A DNA stretch of 64,000 nucleotides from CAIXSC01 sp046349915. Lineage in GTDB: Bacteria; Planctomycetota; Planctomycetia; Pirellulales; Pirellulaceae. The notes beneath the pieces are model-generated. The model was given only the letters and a program-made list of their open reading frames with translations, did no database searches and was not told the origin of the DNA. Both the position numbers and the translations under genes were made by a program. The stretch is taken from positions 1,922,001 to 1,986,000 of the forward strand of contig JAXMBL010000003.1 of NCBI GenBank assembly GCA_046349915.1, given 5' to 3'. The first letter of the stretch is position 1. Every line of letters begins with the position of its first letter. Shown one piece after another: positions 24,446-33,643 of the stretch.

Positions 24446-24651
24446 GACTTGCTCCCGCGACAATAGGTAGGCGGATCAGTAGGCTGGCTGCTGGTGTCGA
24501 TCTACGATTCATATTCGCAGAATCCCCCCTGCCCCGCAACGCGGGGAGTCGGCCCTTGACAGCAGGAAGCCTCGCACTATCCTCGTCTGGTAGTGAGGAG
24601 CGAGCCGCGAGGTTCTACCGGCGTGGCTTGTGGTGAGTAATATCCGACGTG

Positions 24652-25320
24652 ATGTCGTTGATGAGAACGCGGCCGCCTGGATATCGGTGGATCGCGTGGA
24701 TGCTTGTGTTCGCGGCCGCGGGAATGGGCACGGGTTTTCCCCTGTCTCCGCCGGTCACAAAAGATCGTAGGGTGGCGTTTCCCTGCGAATCGCACGCGTG
24801 CGGCTGTACAGACTCGACCACCTGTTGGAGCCGCTGTTCTTGTTGCTCGGAACAAGAGAAACTGGCTTGGGCCGCGGCCCGAGGCCTTTCGCCGCCGACG
24901 TGGTATCGGCCCACGCGAAATGTCCGCTCCGAGCCAACTCGCGATCGAACAGGCCTTGAGTCGGCAACCTGTTGCACCGACTGTGGAAAAACGGATTCTC
25001 GGGCCAAGCTGTCTCGTAACGTTCGGTTAGTACGCGAGCACGCGGCGGCGAGCGGAAACGAAGTCACGGCGTCTCTAGCCAACGAGGGAGACGACTCGGT
25101 AGACGACGAGTTGTCGATCGAGGCCTGCCCCTGCTTTCTACCTCGTTTTCTGATCGCGTCGTTCGCACCCGTGGCGCTCGCGGATTCCAACTCAAGCACT
25201 GGCCTCACGGCAACCGCGCGCGAGCTGCCAGTCGCACCGTCAATCTTTCTGCCTATTGAATCGCCCGAACCTCCAGTCCCACCGCCGCGACTCTTATCCG
25301 CGGTCGTCCTTTTCGTCTGA
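24652..25320 (+). CDS. Cys-rich membrane-anchored protein
   Basis: 222 residues; GTG 24649, ATG 24652 and ATG 24661 are all possible starts and no ribosome site decides. An N-terminal membrane/signal segment (RWIAWMLVFAAAGMGTGF) is followed by a dense cysteine cluster PCESHACGCTDSTTCWSRC with CC after it (seven Cys within about 20 residues), then SEQEKLAWAAARG. Further CC..C and CPC pairs lie downstream. This PC...CGC...CW..C.C pattern followed by EKLAWA recurs in planctomycetes and Verrucomicrobia as far as I know, and suggests an extracytoplasmic metal-binding or disulfide-rich module. A longer antisense frame exists but lacks such features. Confidence 0.7.
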   Translation: MSLMRTRPPGYRWIAWMLVFAAAGMGTGFPLSPPVTKDRRVAFPCESHACGCTDSTTCWSRCSCCSEQEKLAWAAARGLSPPTWYRPTRNVRSEPTRDRTGLESATCCTDCGKTDSRAKLSRNVRLVREHAAASGNEVTASLANEGDDSVDDELSIEACPCFLPRFLIASFAPVALADSNSSTGLTATARELPVAPSIFLPIESPEPPVPPPRLLSAVVLFV

Positions 25321-25445
25321 GGTTTCGGTCTGGCGACGCTGCGTCGTTTGCTCATTATCCGCCGACAGGCGTTGAGTGAGGGCGAGCGAGCTGGGGTGGT
25401 TGCATATTTCGAGCCCCGTCAGGGTTCATAGGGAGTTTTTGCGCA

Positions 25446-26426
25446 ATGATTCGAAGAAAAGCGTTTACGTTGGTGGAATTGTTGGTGGTGATCGCGATTA
25501 TCGGAGTGCTGGTAGCGCTGCTGTTGCCTGCCGTACAAGCGGCACGCGAGGCGGCTCGCAGATCAAGCTGTTCCAACAACCTCAAACAGTTGGGGTTGGC
25601 CTTGCACAATTTTGAGGGAGTCTATCAAGTTCTCCCCTCCGCGTACGAGTACAAGGTGACGACGACCTACCCCGCGGTGCCCAACTGGGCGTATCGATGG
25701 TCGATTCACGCTTCGTTGTCGCCGTTTCTCGAGCAGTCGAACATTCACAACGCATTGCGTCTGGATGCACCTTTGCACTTGATCGGGATGACGCCCGCGA
25801 TCGATCCGCAAAACGCACCGATCGTGGCGCTGCAGGTGCCTGTGTTGCTCTGTCCGAGCGATCGGAAGGCAGTCGTGACGCCCAATTGGGGATCGGTCAA
25901 CTATGTCGCAAATTGGGGAACTGGCTTGAACGCGGGCGCCGACTTGAATGCTGATGGCTTGTTCTACATCGACTCGAAGAAACGTTTCGCCGACATCCTG
26001 GATGGACTTAGCAACACAGCCGCTCTGTCCGAGACGACGCTCGGGACTGCCGCCGCTCCCTCCACGTTGGCCGCCATCACCGGGACTCGTGATGAGCAGA
26101 ACGCCATGATCTGGCTGCTCAACTCGCCAATGTCCGATGCGGAATGCGGTCAAGGATCGAAGCCCGCTCACTTCACGCGCGGCGATAAATGGGCGGACGG
26201 CGCCGCCAGTACCACCGGCTACCATCACTACTACTCGCCGAACATCAAGAAGCCGGACTGCTATTCGCGAGTTGGAACATGGAAGGCCGCTCGCAGTCGT
26301 CATCCGGGCGGAGTGATGGTGTTGGCCGCTGACGGCTCGGTCAAGTTTGTCTCGAACACGGTGACACTCGCCGTCTGGCGTAACTTTGCCTCGATCGCGG
26401 ATGGGAATCCACTCGGCGAACTCTAA
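25446..26426 (+). CDS. DUF1559 protein with type IV pilin-like N-terminus
   Basis: 326 residues. It opens with a class III signal: RRKAFTLVELLVVIAIIG, hydrophobic helix, then VQAAREAARRSSCSNNLKQLGLALHNF. This is the DUF1559 hallmark found in large paralogous families in planctomycetes. The prepilin peptidase site would be between Ala6 and Phe7. The C-terminus carries the conserved HPGGVMVLAADGSVKFV motif. It is probably an envelope pseudopilin-like protein. An AGGGAG site is about 11 bases upstream; a hairpin follows the gene at 26478. Confidence 0.95.
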   Translation: MIRRKAFTLVELLVVIAIIGVLVALLLPAVQAAREAARRSSCSNNLKQLGLALHNFEGVYQVLPSAYEYKVTTTYPAVPNWAYRWSIHASLSPFLEQSNIHNALRLDAPLHLIGMTPAIDPQNAPIVALQVPVLLCPSDRKAVVTPNWGSVNYVANWGTGLNAGADLNADGLFYIDSKKRFADILDGLSNTAALSETTLGTAAAPSTLAAITGTRDEQNAMIWLLNSPMSDAECGQGSKPAHFTRGDKWADGAASTTGYHHYYSPNIKKPDCYSRVGTWKAARSRHPGGVMVLAADGSVKFVSNTVTLAVWRNFASIADGNPLGEL

Positions 26427-26477
26427 GTCCGCGCGTCGCCGTGCCAGACATGGTGACAAATTCGCCGTTAACGTATT

Positions 26478-26525
26478 GGCAGCGGTTCCCTCAGACGAGC
26501 CGCTGCCTGATCATTCTTCTTATAT
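26478..26525 (+). terminator. Probable terminator after DUF1559 gene
   Basis: GGCAGCGG (26478-26485) pairs perfectly with CCGCTGCC (26500-26507) across a 14-base loop, followed by TGATCATTCTTCTTA. The T-tract is interrupted, so this is a moderate call. Confidence 0.5.
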
Positions 26526-26567
26526 TGACGAACTACCACACTTGTTTCTGTTTCGAGGAATTACTCT

Positions 26568-27416
26568 ATGCGAATTCATGCTCGACAATTTGACCGCCGT
26601 TGTGTTCTAGGTGCACTCAAGATCACTGCCATCACCTTGTTGCTCATCACGGTGCTGCGCAATGACGGACTCGCCCACGATACGTGGATAGAAACCAACA
26701 CCAGTCTGGTGCGAGTGGGCGAGGTCGTGCACGTCGACCTGAAGTTGGGCAATCACGGCAATCACCATCGCGACTTCTTGCTCGCCGGACGCATCAACCC
26801 GGAATGGGTCACCCTGGAAGTCGCCTCGGACCAAGGGAAGCATGAATCGCTTCGAGAGCAGCTCGCTCCCACGGCTGCCGCGGAAAAGGAAGGGTTTTGG
26901 ACAACGAGCTACTCGCCGCGGAGTTCTGGCACATTCACCGTCGTCCAGACGCTCGATCGAGTCATGAAGCACGGTAAGTCTGTGCGTGGCGTGCGTTCGG
27001 CCAAGACGCTCTTTATCGCGAGTGAATCCTTGGACAATCCGCAGGTAAGTACGACCGCTGGGCTGGCCCCGCTGGGACTTCCCTACGAATTGGTGCTCGA
27101 ATCGTGTCCGCTACGCCAAGTTGCCGTGGCACAGCCGTTGACCGTGAAAGTTCTGAAAGATGGCAAACCTCAGGCGAATGTGTTGGTGAGCTTCATTCCT
27201 CGCGGGGAAAAACTCGCCGACGAATTTGATCCGCGGTTCGAACGCCGCACCGACGCTCAAGGTCGCGCCTCCTTTACTCCCGCGAAAGCCACCGTCCACT
27301 TGATTGCCGCTCGCCACAACGCGGAAGATGAGAAGAGCGACGCATATGAATACACGAGCTATTGTGCGACGCTTACAGTGCAGGTGCCGAAGACGCCGCT
27401 CGCGAAAGCCCCCTAA
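26568..27416 (+). CDS. DUF4198 domain exported protein
   Basis: 282 residues with an N-terminal hydrophobic leader (LKITAITLLLITVL) and then AHDTWIETNTSLVRVGEVVHVDLKLGNHGNHHRDF, which is the DUF4198 start (His-containing strand after cleavage). The C-terminal half has PLTVKVLKDGKPQANVLVSFIPRG...RTDAQGRASFTPAKATVHLIAARH, a transthyretin-like beta-sandwich common to this family. Some DUF4198 proteins sit with metal (Ni/Co) uptake systems, but no such gene is adjacent, so no substrate is assigned. A GAGG site lies 9 bases before the ATG. Confidence 0.88.
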   Translation: MRIHARQFDRRCVLGALKITAITLLLITVLRNDGLAHDTWIETNTSLVRVGEVVHVDLKLGNHGNHHRDFLLAGRINPEWVTLEVASDQGKHESLREQLAPTAAAEKEGFWTTSYSPRSSGTFTVVQTLDRVMKHGKSVRGVRSAKTLFIASESLDNPQVSTTAGLAPLGLPYELVLESCPLRQVAVAQPLTVKVLKDGKPQANVLVSFIPRGEKLADEFDPRFERRTDAQGRASFTPAKATVHLIAARHNAEDEKSDAYEYTSYCATLTVQVPKTPLAKAP

Positions 27417-27479
27417 CGCCCTAACCAACGGGCGATGCGGCGAATTCACGTCGGATCACCGAACTTTCAGGAGACGCTT

Positions 27480-28814
27480 ATGTCACTCTCGCTCTTAGTC
27501 CTTCTTTGTTCCACCGCGATTCCCGCGGAAACACCCGCTCAATGGCCCGGGTTTCTGGGCGCGGGGGCGACGCCGCTGACGGCCGACGCCCTGCCGCTCC
27601 AATGGGCCCCGGGCCAGAATATCGCTTGGACTGCGGATTTGCCCGGACACGGGCAGTCGAGCCCTGTGGTGTGGGGCGACCGTGTCTTCATCACGGCCGT
27701 CGAAGGGCCGATGAAAGATTCGTGCCTGTTAATGGCCCTGTCGCTCGGCGATGGAAAAGTGCTTTGGCGTCACTCGATTCCGTCGAGTGATCCCGTTAAA
27801 AGCAGTCTGTACGTTAGTCGTGCGGCTCCTACGCCGGTGGTGGACGAGCAGCGAGTTTACGCGTTTTTCGAGAGTGGCGATTTGGTCGCTCTGACTCATG
27901 ACGGCAAACCGGCCTGGAATCGATCCTTGTCGAAAGAGCATGGAAAGTTCCAAAACAAATTCGGACTTGCCGCTTCGCCTGCCCAGATCGCCGACCGCCT
28001 GTTCGTCCTGGTCGACGATGAAGGCCCCTCCTACCTCGCCGCGATTCGCAAGGAAGATGGTCAAACCCTCTGGCGGACGACGCGAACCAGTCGCACCAGT
28101 TGGAGTTCGCCCGCGGTGATTTCGCTGGGAGGTGAAGCGCAGGTCGTTTGCAGCTCGGCGGGCTCGGTCGATGGATACTCGCCGCAAACGGGCGAGTTGC
28201 TTTGGACATTCGCCGATGTCGGAGGAAACACGGCCGCGACGCCAATCGACCGCGGCGACGGCCGATTTCTGGTTGGTGCGTCGGCAGGACGCGAAGGTCA
28301 AAATGTCGAAGGCGCGCGGAAGTCGAACCTCTCGCTGACAGTGACGCGAGTGAACGGTCAATGGACGCCCGAGGTGCAGTGGCGTAACGAGCAAGCCAGT
28401 CCTTCGTTTGGTTCGCCCATCGTGCATCAGGGCTGCGCCTACTGGGTCAATCGCGCAGGAGTCGTCTACTGCGTCGACGCCGCCACGGGCCAATCGCACT
28501 ACACCCAACGCACCGCGGAATCGGTTTGGGCCACGCCGCTGGCCGTCGGCGATCGCATCTACCTGTTCGGTAAAGATGGACTCACGACCGTCATCGCCGC
28601 GGGGCTGAAATTCGAGAAGCTGGCCGAAAACCGTCTGTGGGATCCCGCCGACGCGAAACCAGACATCGCGGCTGGCAAAAACGAAGAGACCGAGGAACGT
28701 CGTCGAGCCGCGGCGATGTTCAGCGGACCCGTGCAATACGGCGTGGCCGCTGTCGGCTCGAGTCTGCTGATTCGCACGGGCGAGAAACTGTTTTGCGTGC
28801 GTCGCAGCCCTTAG
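27480..28814 (+). CDS. Exported PQQ-like beta-propeller protein
   Basis: 444 residues from the ATG at 27480, which has AGGAG 6 bases upstream and begins a short signal peptide (LSLLVLLCSTAIPAETPA). The body is a PQQ-like (quinoprotein-type) propeller: repeated blades such as SSPVVWGDRVFI, DGKVLWRHSIPS, TPVVDEQRVYAFFESGDLVAL, DGQTLWRTTR, VDGYSPQTGELLWTF, and RAGVVYCVDAATGQ. There are no PQQ-dehydrogenase active-site motifs, so it is probably a binding or structural propeller. The protein ends VRRSP. It lies 63 bases after the DUF4198 gene and probably shares its transcript. Confidence 0.92.
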   Translation: MSLSLLVLLCSTAIPAETPAQWPGFLGAGATPLTADALPLQWAPGQNIAWTADLPGHGQSSPVVWGDRVFITAVEGPMKDSCLLMALSLGDGKVLWRHSIPSSDPVKSSLYVSRAAPTPVVDEQRVYAFFESGDLVALTHDGKPAWNRSLSKEHGKFQNKFGLAASPAQIADRLFVLVDDEGPSYLAAIRKEDGQTLWRTTRTSRTSWSSPAVISLGGEAQVVCSSAGSVDGYSPQTGELLWTFADVGGNTAATPIDRGDGRFLVGASAGREGQNVEGARKSNLSLTVTRVNGQWTPEVQWRNEQASPSFGSPIVHQGCAYWVNRAGVVYCVDAATGQSHYTQRTAESVWATPLAVGDRIYLFGKDGLTTVIAAGLKFEKLAENRLWDPADAKPDIAAGKNEETEERRRAAAMFSGPVQYGVAAVGSSLLIRTGEKLFCVRRSP

Positions 28815-28883
28815 TCGGAGATAGCTAGGTTCGTCATACACGACTAGCCATGGCAGTCTGGGAAGACGACAATCCGAGCGCAT

Positions 28884-28956
28884 GCGATGACGCCCAACGG
28901 ATACCCTTCCGGCTGGACGCGTGTCATTCGCGCGATTCGTGGTCGATCACCTTCCG
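28884..28956. repeat. Dispersed repeat (GATGACGCCCAACGG plus degenerate tract)
   Basis: GATGACGCCCAACGG at 28886-28900, some 20 bases, then GTGTCATTCGCGCGATTCG and a GTGG-TCGATCACC end. The same two blocks in the same order occur at 11511-11582, so this is a mobile or duplicated intergenic element. It runs up to the ribosome site of the next gene. Confidence 0.6.
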
Positions 28957-28968
28957 GAGAAACTCGAC

Positions 28969-30297
28969 ATGGAACGACGGGAATTTCTTGGCGCCGCCGC
29001 GCTCGTCGCCGGCGCCGCTTATCACTCCGCGGGACTCGCCGCCGAGTCTCGACGCATTGGCCCCAACGACAAGATCACGATTTGCGCCATGGGGCTCCGT
29101 GGACGAGGGGGGCATGTACTCAGCACATTCGCCTCGATTGCGGACGTCGAAGTGAAGTACGTCTGCGACCTCGACGATAGCGTGCTGGGGCCTCGAGCCG
29201 CTCAGGTCAGCGAACGCAAAGGAAAAAAGCCCGAGGCAATCAAGGACTATCGACGAGCACTCGAAGACTCAGGCGTTGATGCGCTGGTAATTGGTACGCC
29301 CGATCATTGGCATGCTCTGCCGACCATTCATGGCTGCCAGGCGGGCAAAGATGTTTATGTCGAGAAGCCCGACGGACACAATCTCATCGAAGGGCGGACG
29401 ATGGTCGCCGCGATGAAGAAACATGGGCGAGTTGTGCAGATGGGGACCCAGGCGCGCAGTGGTCCTCATCTCTTGAGCGCCATGGAATATCTAAAGACGG
29501 GAAAGTTAGGAAAAGTCCGCTTTGCGAAGGCTTGGGAGAGCGCTCGACAAGGATCGATCGGGAAACCGGCGGATAGCGCTCCACCGGCGGGAATTGATTA
29601 CGACACGTGGCTCGGACCCGCGCCCCTCCGCCCGTTTAATCGCATGCGATTCCACGGCAATTGGCGCTGGTTCTTCGACTACGGAACGGGCGATCTCGGC
29701 AACGACGGAGTCCATCGACTCGATATCGCTCGCTGGGCGCTCGAAACGGCGGTCGCCGCCAAGAACGAAAAGGCCCCAGGCATTCCCACCAAGGTCTCTG
29801 CTCTGGGAGGCAAGTACTACTTCGATGACGCCCAGGAATGGCCGGATACGCTGATGGTGACTTACGACTTCGAGCCGGGTTACTTGATGACGTATGAAAT
29901 GCGAGTCTGGAATGCCTACCACCTGCATGACGAAAGCGAAGGGGCCGCCGTCTACGGCGATGAGGGCTCCATGATCATTGGTAATAGTCGCTGGCGAGCG
30001 TTTGACCCGAAAGGCAAACTGATCCAGGAGGAGAAAGGCTCGTACAACGATCTCGGCCACGCCCAGAATTTTCTCGATTGCATGCGCACGCGAGCGAAGC
30101 CGACGGCAGACCTCGAAACGGTGGGCCATCCCTCCAGCATTTTGTGCCATCTAGGCAACTGCGCCTGGCGTGCCGGACGCACTCTGCGATTCGATCCGGT
30201 GAACTACCAATTCGTCGGTGACGCAGATGCGAACCAGTACCTGACTCGACCCGTTTATCGCCGGCCATGGGTTCTCCCGGCGCTGAACGAAGTTTAG
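28969..30297 (+). CDS. Gfo/Idh/MocA family oxidoreductase with exported-protein leader
   Basis: 442 residues from the ATG at 28969, chosen because GGAGAAA precedes it and the leader MERREFLGAAALVAGAAYHSAG is twin-arginine-like (RREFL). The extra upstream codons lie in a repeat. The NAD(P)-binding Rossmann domain shows ITICAMGLRGRGGHVLSTF, then VKYVCDLDD and the catalytic EKP motif (VYVEKPDGHN). The C-terminal domain has DYGTGDLGNDGVHRLDIARWAL. Such Tat-targeted Gfo/Idh/MocA proteins are abundant in planctomycetes and are thought to act on sugars; the substrate is unknown. Confidence 0.92.
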   Translation: MERREFLGAAALVAGAAYHSAGLAAESRRIGPNDKITICAMGLRGRGGHVLSTFASIADVEVKYVCDLDDSVLGPRAAQVSERKGKKPEAIKDYRRALEDSGVDALVIGTPDHWHALPTIHGCQAGKDVYVEKPDGHNLIEGRTMVAAMKKHGRVVQMGTQARSGPHLLSAMEYLKTGKLGKVRFAKAWESARQGSIGKPADSAPPAGIDYDTWLGPAPLRPFNRMRFHGNWRWFFDYGTGDLGNDGVHRLDIARWALETAVAAKNEKAPGIPTKVSALGGKYYFDDAQEWPDTLMVTYDFEPGYLMTYEMRVWNAYHLHDESEGAAVYGDEGSMIIGNSRWRAFDPKGKLIQEEKGSYNDLGHAQNFLDCMRTRAKPTADLETVGHPSSILCHLGNCAWRAGRTLRFDPVNYQFVGDADANQYLTRPVYRRPWVLPALNEV

Positions 30298-30381
30298 TCG
30301 TACTGGCACGACGCTCGACCGGCCCGGGGGGAGACGGACTTTCCGAGATCCCCCCGATTGGTCGGATATTTTCTCAAAAAC

Positions 30382-30411
30382 TTGACACATTTGCGACGAT
30401 TTATCTATTAT
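30382..30411 (+). promoter_or_regulatory. Sigma-70-type promoter for the DUF1501 gene
   Basis: Perfect -35 TTGACA (30382-30387), 18-base spacer, -10 TATTAT (30406-30411). Transcription would start near 30418, giving a leader of about 70 bases. AGGAG precedes the ATG by 11 bases. This is the clearest housekeeping promoter in the window. Confidence 0.75.
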
Positions 30412-30487
30412 TCGCCACACCTCGCCTGTTTCGCGTTTAATCCCGCGTTGTTCGTCTCGCCTCACCTCCGCAGGAGCTTCCCCCCCC

Positions 30488-31792
30488 ATGCTCGACGTTT
30501 TTTCCTCACGCCATCACTCGGATTGCGAAGGTCGTTCTCGTCGCGAATTCCTGAAAGTGGGAACCTTAGGCGCTGGCGCCTTGACGCTGCCAGGACTATT
30601 GCGAGGGCGAGCGGAAGCGGCGGCGGCGGGCAAGCCGGTGAAGAAGACGTCGGTCGTCTGGTTGTGGTTGAGTGGTGGACCGACTCATGTCGAGACGTTC
30701 GACCCCAAGATGACGGCACCCTCCGAGTATCGCAGCACGACCGGCGAAGAAGCGACCCCAATCCCGGGCGTGACCGTGGGGGGAACTTTCCCCAAGATCG
30801 CTCGAGTCGCGGACAAAATGGCTTTCGTGCGTTCGTTTGCTCACACCAACAGCGGGCACTCGGGCGGTACGCATTTCGTCATGACTGGGTACGACAACAA
30901 GCAAGCTGATAACGGCGGCCTGGCGACTCGTCCCTCACTCGGCTCGATCGTGTCGCGAGTGCGTGGCGCAAGCGGCCAAGAAACGGGAGTGCCGACGTAC
31001 GTCCGGTTGGGCGGAATTTTCGCCGATGGCCCGTCGTTCTTGGGAACTGGCTACGGACCTTTCGATCAAAACGGGCAGGCTCGTCGCAACATGACGCTGA
31101 CGTTGCCCGAAGAGCGTATCGGCGGCCGCCGCAACTTGCTCGATTCACTCGATCGCATGAACCGCCAAGCCGACCGCACTGGTTTGATGGAAGGTCTGGA
31201 TCAGTTTGAAGAGCAGGCGTTCAATCTGGTCTTTGGCAACGCGACCAAGGCGTTTGACATCAAGAACGAATCGCCCAAGACCGTGGAGCGATACGGAAAG
31301 GGCTTGGGTGAGCAACTCTTGTTGGCTCGCCGACTGTGCGAAGCGGGCTGCGGCGTCGTGACGCTGAATTACGGTGGTTGGGACATGCATGGACAGATCG
31401 TCCAAGGGATGAAGAGTCGTTCACCGCAGTTGGATCAAGCGGTATCCGCCTTCGTGGAAGATTGTGCGGAGAGAGGGCTCGCGGACGATGTGCTGCTGGT
31501 CGTGACCGGCGAGTTTGGTCGTACCCCGCGAGTGAATAAGGGCGGTGGACGCGATCACTGGGCGCCTCTCAGCACTTTGGCGTTGGCAGGTGGTGGTTTG
31601 AAGATGGGCCAAGTGGTCGGCGAATCGGCCTCGAAGGTCGACGTCCCGAAGACTCGCCCGATCACTCCTCAAGACCTGATGGCGACCGTCTTCCATGTCT
31701 TGGGAATCGATCAGAAGATCCACTTCCCCAGCCCTGCCGGCCGACCGACGTTGATGATCGAAAAAGGTCGCCCCGTCGAAGAACTCGTCTAA
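30488..31792 (+). CDS. DUF1501 protein, Tat-type leader
   Basis: 434 residues. The N-terminus has a twin-arginine leader (SRREFLKVGTLGAGALTLPGLL). The mature part begins with the DUF1501 hallmarks SVVWLWLSGGPTHVETFDPK, AFVRSFAHTNSGHSGGTHFVMTGYD, TLNYGGWDMHG, LLVVTGEFGRTPRVNKGGGRDHWA and ends with the LGIDQKIHFPSPAGRP element. The fold is alkaline-phosphatase/sulfatase-like (GGGRDHW region with metal-binding His). It is exported, very common in planctomycetes and of unknown substrate. It has its own promoter. Confidence 0.95.
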   Translation: MLDVFSSRHHSDCEGRSRREFLKVGTLGAGALTLPGLLRGRAEAAAAGKPVKKTSVVWLWLSGGPTHVETFDPKMTAPSEYRSTTGEEATPIPGVTVGGTFPKIARVADKMAFVRSFAHTNSGHSGGTHFVMTGYDNKQADNGGLATRPSLGSIVSRVRGASGQETGVPTYVRLGGIFADGPSFLGTGYGPFDQNGQARRNMTLTLPEERIGGRRNLLDSLDRMNRQADRTGLMEGLDQFEEQAFNLVFGNATKAFDIKNESPKTVERYGKGLGEQLLLARRLCEAGCGVVTLNYGGWDMHGQIVQGMKSRSPQLDQAVSAFVEDCAERGLADDVLLVVTGEFGRTPRVNKGGGRDHWAPLSTLALAGGGLKMGQVVGESASKVDVPKTRPITPQDLMATVFHVLGIDQKIHFPSPAGRPTLMIEKGRPVEELV

Positions 31793-31805
31793 CGACGACG
31801 AGACA

Positions 31806-32085
31806 GTAGCCTTTGCCTCCGGCAAAGCGGCTCAAACCGGTACCCCGCGAAAGCCGCCTCAAGATGGCAACCGACTGAAGCGGCAAACGGCGGGCGCCCG
31901 CAGAGCATCTTCTCCGCTCACGGGCGGCGCTAGCTGACCGAGCGCTACGCGACTTTTGCGGAGCAAAAGGCGACTGTAGCAGTGCTTCGTCCGGCGAAAA
32001 ACCGTCACGCCAAGAAAGACGTATCGCCCTCGCCCCAAGATTGCTTGGGGAGAGGGAGGGGTGAGGGGAACAAGCCACCGCGACC
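31806..32085. repeat. Cluster of three unrelated palindromic repeats
   Basis: In 280 bases: CTTTGCC-TCC-GGCAAAG (31811-31827), CTTTTGC-GGA-GCAAAAG (31953-31969) and CCCCAAG-ATTG-CTTGGGG (32033-32050) followed by a GAGGGAGGGGTGAGGGG tract. The first two share a loop-purine/pyrimidine layout and a flanking GTAGC. There is no coding region. Confidence 0.75.
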
Positions 32086-32468
32086 CACCAAACACCAGCC
32101 AACATTATCAATGAATTTCGACGGCCATTCTATGTACATTGCAATGTCGACAAAGACAAGTGGCCGTTAATTGTTGAGTGGGCACGCTCACGGGACACAA
32201 CGACCTAGCGAAATGCCCAAGGCAAGTCGCCCCTGCCTCGATCGGTTGATCATTCGGTGTGATTACCAGGGAAGTCCTGGATTTAACGCCCGATAAATCG
32301 CACAGTACTCCTCGGAGGTTGGGCCCGATACGTCCGGGCCATGCATGTAGACTGCGGAACCAGCATGAATCGGCGAACATCGAGTATGGATGATTTGATC
32401 CATGAACGCGGAAACCGCAATCCACTCATATTCAAGGTTGCGTCACGCGGCTTGTGCGCAACGGTTTG
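32086..32468. other. Intergenic region without a supported gene
   Basis: 383 bases. Short frames exist on both strands but none has a ribosome site or a recognisable motif. A hairpin (GTTGCG, loop with inner CAC/GTG, CGCAAC; 32437-32462) sits directly behind the stop codon of the minus-strand pseudogene. Confidence 0.4.
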
Positions 32469-32831
32469 TTATTTGACCTCGTCGCCCTTAAGTGGAGCCC
32501 CTTCTTCTGCATCCTCTGAATTACGTCCGGTACGCGGTCGGCTCGCCATTCGCCATTTGCAGTCGTGCAGCAGAATGAATCCAGCGGATATCTGTAGACA
32601 CCCAAGAATCAAGAACGGGAGAGTCCATGTCATCATGGCCAGGGGATTCGTGAGCAACTTCCCGCCGCCCTCCGTGTGTATGACGTTGTCGGCGCCTAAC
32701 GCCCGTTCCTCGCCGACCAGCCAAATGAGTCAGAGCATCAATGGCCCCGACCACCACAACGTGGCGCAACCAGCGACAATCAAAGTCACTGCTTGGACGG
32801 AGTAGAACAGCACGAGCAAAAGGGTCTTCAT
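32469..32831 (-). pseudogene. Two-helix membrane protein gene broken by an in-frame TGA
   Basis: Translating the minus strand from the ATG at 32831 gives MKTLLLVLFYSVQAVTLIVAG (first membrane helix), then CATLWWSGPLML, a TGA at 32732-32730, then LIWLVGEERALGADN, a polar stretch, a second membrane helix (MMTWTLPFLILGCLQISAGFILLH) and a charged tail ending at TAA 32469. The total would be 120 residues. A single-base change from TGG to TGA explains the stop and would restore ML-W-LIWLVG. TGA is a normal stop in neighbouring genes, so read-through by code change is unlikely. Alternatives are a sequencing error or a recent loss. Family not recognised. Confidence 0.65.
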
Positions 32832-33643
32832 GCTTCGTCCGATCGGATGCGGTTCAATCAACGACTCCCGCCCGATTCGCCGCTCGAGTTGAGCGTCTTG
32901 TTAGCGTGCCGACCGAGAACGTATCCAAAGTGAACATGTCGATTTTAATTGTCGTGAATCGAGACAGGTGATGCGATGAGCTTTTGCTCACTGGCGATTC
33001 TTACTCGATGGAGTTCGGTATCGAGCGACTCACCGCGAATCCTGTGGCGTACTGTGTCCGTATTTGGAATGCAACATTTCAAGCGTTCGTGCGAATCAGG
33101 CCGCATCTCGAACATGCAGTCGCGGAGCGACGACCGATCGTAGCCACGGGTTTCAACCCGTGGTCGGGGCTTCAACGCCGTCAACGCCTCGACGACATGC
33201 GGCCAGGCAGGTGCATCGACTCAGTGGCCAACGCTTCGTTCCTGCGAGTTGAAACCCACGGTCACGATCAGTCGTGGCTCCACCACTCGTGCGAGCATCT
33301 GCAAGTTTGCCGCGTGCCAACGACAGGAGGAAACCGGACGGCGACCACTGACCTGGATGCGAAATCTCTGGGTACTGGAGCGTTCCTAAGAAGAAGCCCT
33401 GCCTTTCGGTTCTAGCTCACGAGGTGCTTGGTTTATGGTTCATTGCCACCGCGTTCCAAGCACGCTCAACAACGAGTATCTCCACCAAGATGTTTTGGTC
33501 AGTCTCTCAACGATCTGGAGCCAGCTTGCTCCCAAGTTTCGCAACGCCTAGTGAGAACCCGCATCCAAGGTGTTGTGGGAGAGGCTCGGCGCAAGCTGGC
33601 CCCTGTCCCAATCGTTTTGTTCGGGAACGCGGCATATCGCTCG
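32832..33643. repeat. Repeat-rich gene-free region; left arm of a diverged inverted duplication
   Basis: Positions 32969-33285 are collinear, on the opposite strand, with 35039-34584. Matching blocks in order are a GCGATGGAG-TTCG segment, a 28-base identical block beginning GAACATGCAGTCGCGGAG (33111-33138), TAGCCACGGGTTT-CAACCCGTGG (palindrome, 33141-33164), and ACCCACGG.CACGATCAGTCGTGGCTC (33254-33281). No gene is supported here. Confidence 0.7.

Noticed and set aside
24615..25355. Minus-strand open frame opposite the Cys-rich gene (246 codons)
   Set aside because: Low-complexity Ser/Arg/Gly composition and no signal peptide or motif; the plus-strand frame has a membrane segment and an ordered Cys pattern.
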